A stretch of 14,132 nucleotides of DNA from contig RFIL01000453.1 of NCBI GenBank assembly GCA_003695285.1, positions 1 to 14,132 of the forward strand, given 5' to 3'. A program made the translations under genes and the position numbers. The notes under the pieces were generated by a model. The model saw only the letters and a list, made by a program, of their open reading frames with translations. It made no database searches and was not told the DNA's origin. Below, piece by piece: positions 12,689-14,132 of this stretch. This DNA is from Calditrichota bacterium. Lineage in GTDB: Bacteria; Calditrichota; Calditrichia; RBG-13-44-9; J075. Every line of letters starts with the position of its first letter. The stretch's first letter is position 1.

Positions 12689-13513
12689 ATGAAAAGCGTT
12701 GTAGATTGGAAAGTTGCCAAGGAGTATACGGATATCAAATATCACAAGGCAGAAGGGATTGCTAAGATCACGATAAATCGTCCGGAAGTGAGGAATGCTT
12801 TTCGCCCGTTGACGGTTCGGGAGATGATGGATGCCCTGGCCGATGCTCGTGATGATTCCGAGATTGGGGTGATTATTCTCACCGGAGAAGGGGATAAAGC
12901 TTTTTGTTCCGGAGGGGATCAGCGCATCCGTGGCGAAGCAGGTTATGTTGATGAAGGTGGCATTCATCGGTTAAATGTGCTGGATTTTCAACGGCAAATC
13001 AGAACCTGTCCAAAACCTGTGATTGCAATGGTTGCCGGTTATGCAGTGGGAGGAGGCCATGTCCTTCACATGTTGTGTGATTTAACCATTGCTGCAGATA
13101 ACGCGATTTTTGGACAAACAGGCCCCAAAGTCGGTTCCTTCGATGGAGGTTATGGCGCCAGTTATATGGCTCGGATAGTGGGACAGAAAAAAGCTCGTGA
13201 AATCTGGTTTCTGTGTCGGCAATATACTGCCCAACAAGCCCTTGAAATGGGATTAGTGAATACCGTAGTACCTCTGGAACGATTGGAAGAAGAAACCATC
13301 CAGTGGTGCCGGGAAATTCTGGCTAATTCTCCCACAGCCATTCGTTGTTTAAAAGCAGCACTGAATGCCGATTGTGATGGTCAGGCCGGCTTGCAGGAAT
13401 TAGCAGGATGCGCCACCATGCTGTTTTATATGACCGAAGAGGGACAGGAAGGGAAAAATGCTTTCCTGGAAAAACGTAAACCCGACTTCAGCAAATTTGT
13501 TCGCAGACCTTAG
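12689..13513 (+). CDS. menB: 1,4-dihydroxy-2-naphthoyl-CoA synthase MenB
   Basis: MenB closes the second ring of o-succinylbenzoyl-CoA to give DHNA-CoA, a crotonase-fold reaction. The 274-residue product has the CoA/oxyanion motif AFCSGGDQ (71-78), AGYAVGGGHVLHM (117-128), and the diagnostic FGQTGPKVGSFDGGYG (141-156) with Asp152. The C-terminal KRKPDFSKF is also typical. The position that separates bicarbonate-dependent from Asp-bearing MenB enzymes reads Gly145 (QTG, as in E. coli), so this is predicted to be the bicarbonate-dependent type. AAGGAGAG (12678-12685) precedes the ATG. The 89-base gap after menH contains an inverted pair GTAATT/AATTAC (12601-12642) but no clear terminator or promoter. 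menA begins 14 bases after the stop. Confidence 0.96.
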   Translation: MKSVVDWKVAKEYTDIKYHKAEGIAKITINRPEVRNAFRPLTVREMMDALADARDDSEIGVIILTGEGDKAFCSGGDQRIRGEAGYVDEGGIHRLNVLDFQRQIRTCPKPVIAMVAGYAVGGGHVLHMLCDLTIAADNAIFGQTGPKVGSFDGGYGASYMARIVGQKKAREIWFLCRQYTAQQALEMGLVNTVVPLERLEEETIQWCREILANSPTAIRCLKAALNADCDGQAGLQELAGCATMLFYMTEEGQEGKNAFLEKRKPDFSKFVRRP

Positions 13514-13527
13514 TTCGAGGTTTTACC

Positions 13528-14132
13528 ATGAAACAGTGGAAAGTATGGCTTATGGCAAGTCGTCCCCGAACCCTGGGGGCGGCGATAGCCCCGGTTCTTA
13601 TGGGGCTATCGATGGCATATGCGGATATGGGACTTCATATGCCTTCGGCAATAGCGACGTTGATTTGTGCTCTGCTGATTCAAATTGGGACGAACTTTGC
13701 GAACGATTATTATGACTTTGTCCAGGGGGCTGATACCGGAGAACGTTTGGGGCCCACCCGGGCAACTCAGGCGGGACTGGTTACTCCCCAGGCGATGAAA
13801 AAAGCATTCATCATGGTTTTCTCGGTAGCGTTTCTCATCGGTCTATATCTTATCTGGAGAGGTGGCTGGCCTATTTTTCTGATTGGAGTTTTATCAATCC
13901 TCTTTGGTATCCTGTACACCGGCGGGCCATACCCCCTGGGATATAATGGTTTGGCTGACATTTTTGTATTAATTTTCTTTGGACCGGTTGCTGTTGGGGG
14001 AACCTACTATCTCCAAACCCTGCAAATTAATGGTCTGGTCCTTATTGCCGGATTAGCTCCCGGTTTAATTTCCACTGCTTTATTAACGGTCAACAATCTA
14101 AGAGATGTGATTACCGACCGCCAGGCGGGAAA
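13528..14132 (+). CDS. menA: 1,4-dihydroxy-2-naphthoate polyprenyltransferase MenA (3'-truncated)
   Basis: MenA is the membrane prenyltransferase that attaches the isoprenoid tail to DHNA, giving demethylmenaquinone. Only the first 201 codons lie inside the window. The N-terminus WLMASRPRTLGAAIAPVLMG is typical of MenA, and the first Asp-rich motif NFANDYYDF (56-64) is followed by the QGADTGERLGPTRATQAG block. The second Asp-rich motif appears at the edge as NNLRDVITDRQAG (from 189; Asp193 and Asp197). Several hydrophobic stretches separate the two, as expected for a UbiA-family protein. The ATG is supported by CGAGG (13516-13520) with 7 bases spacing, and it follows menB closely. Confidence 0.93.
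   Translation, partial: MKQWKVWLMASRPRTLGAAIAPVLMGLSMAYADMGLHMPSAIATLICALLIQIGTNFANDYYDFVQGADTGERLGPTRATQAGLVTPQAMKKAFIMVFSVAFLIGLYLIWRGGWPIFLIGVLSILFGILYTGGPYPLGYNGLADIFVLIFFGPVAVGGTYYLQTLQINGLVLIAGLAPGLISTALLTVNNLRDVITDRQAG

Overview
The window is a chromosomal stretch of an uncultured-looking bacterium with moderate GC, strong Shine-Dalgarno sites (GGAGG types) and tight operon packing. It carries a conserved translation/transcription gene cluster followed by menaquinone biosynthesis genes, so most of it is housekeeping. The order rimP-nusA-L7Ae-infB-DUF503-rbfA-truB-ribF-rpsO-pnp is classical. The short TruB with a 'WTSFDVVNKIR'-type N-terminus, the very long charged IF2 linker and the menaquinone genes suggest a member of the FCB-like assemblage (Calditrichota/KSB1-type lineages). 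The YlxQ (L7Ae) and YlxP (DUF503) genes are reminiscent of Firmicutes. This placement is an inference from remembered family traits and is weak.

Layout. Positions 2-835 hold the 3' part of a fold-type III PLP enzyme (D-threonine aldolase / D-serine dehydratase-like), cut by the left edge. It converges with a small two-helix membrane protein gene on the minus strand (870-1148). A 474-base divergent intergenic region (1149-1622) follows. It contains a perfect inverted repeat, a perfect 12-bp tandem repeat, a second imperfect dyad, a strong extended -10 promoter and a leader that ends in a terminator-like hairpin just before rimP. From 1623 to 11497 all ten genes point the same way with short gaps or 4-29 base overlaps: rimP, nusA, a ylxQ-like L7Ae gene, infB, a DUF503 gene, rbfA, truB, ribF, rpsO and pnp. 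A clear intrinsic terminator (11533-11568) closes the cluster. After a 265-base spacer come menH, menB and the start of menA, which runs off the right edge.

How the genes work together. RimP, IF2, RbfA, TruB and S15 serve ribosome maturation, tRNA modification and initiation. NusA and PNPase act on transcription elongation/termination and RNA decay. RibF makes FMN/FAD. MenH, MenB and MenA act in the later part of the menaquinone pathway: pyruvate elimination, ring closure to DHNA-CoA, and prenylation. The leader hairpin before rimP fits the known pattern of NusA-dependent attenuation of its own operon.

I found no convincing novel multi-gene system, mobile element, CRISPR array or RNA gene. 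The most interesting departures from the ordinary are: a strong hairpin that buries the ribosome binding site of the RNA-binding L7Ae-family gene; the ornate divergent control region in front of an unrecognised small membrane protein; and a NusA with a degenerate second KH loop, a charged insertion and a C-terminal helix-hairpin-helix module.
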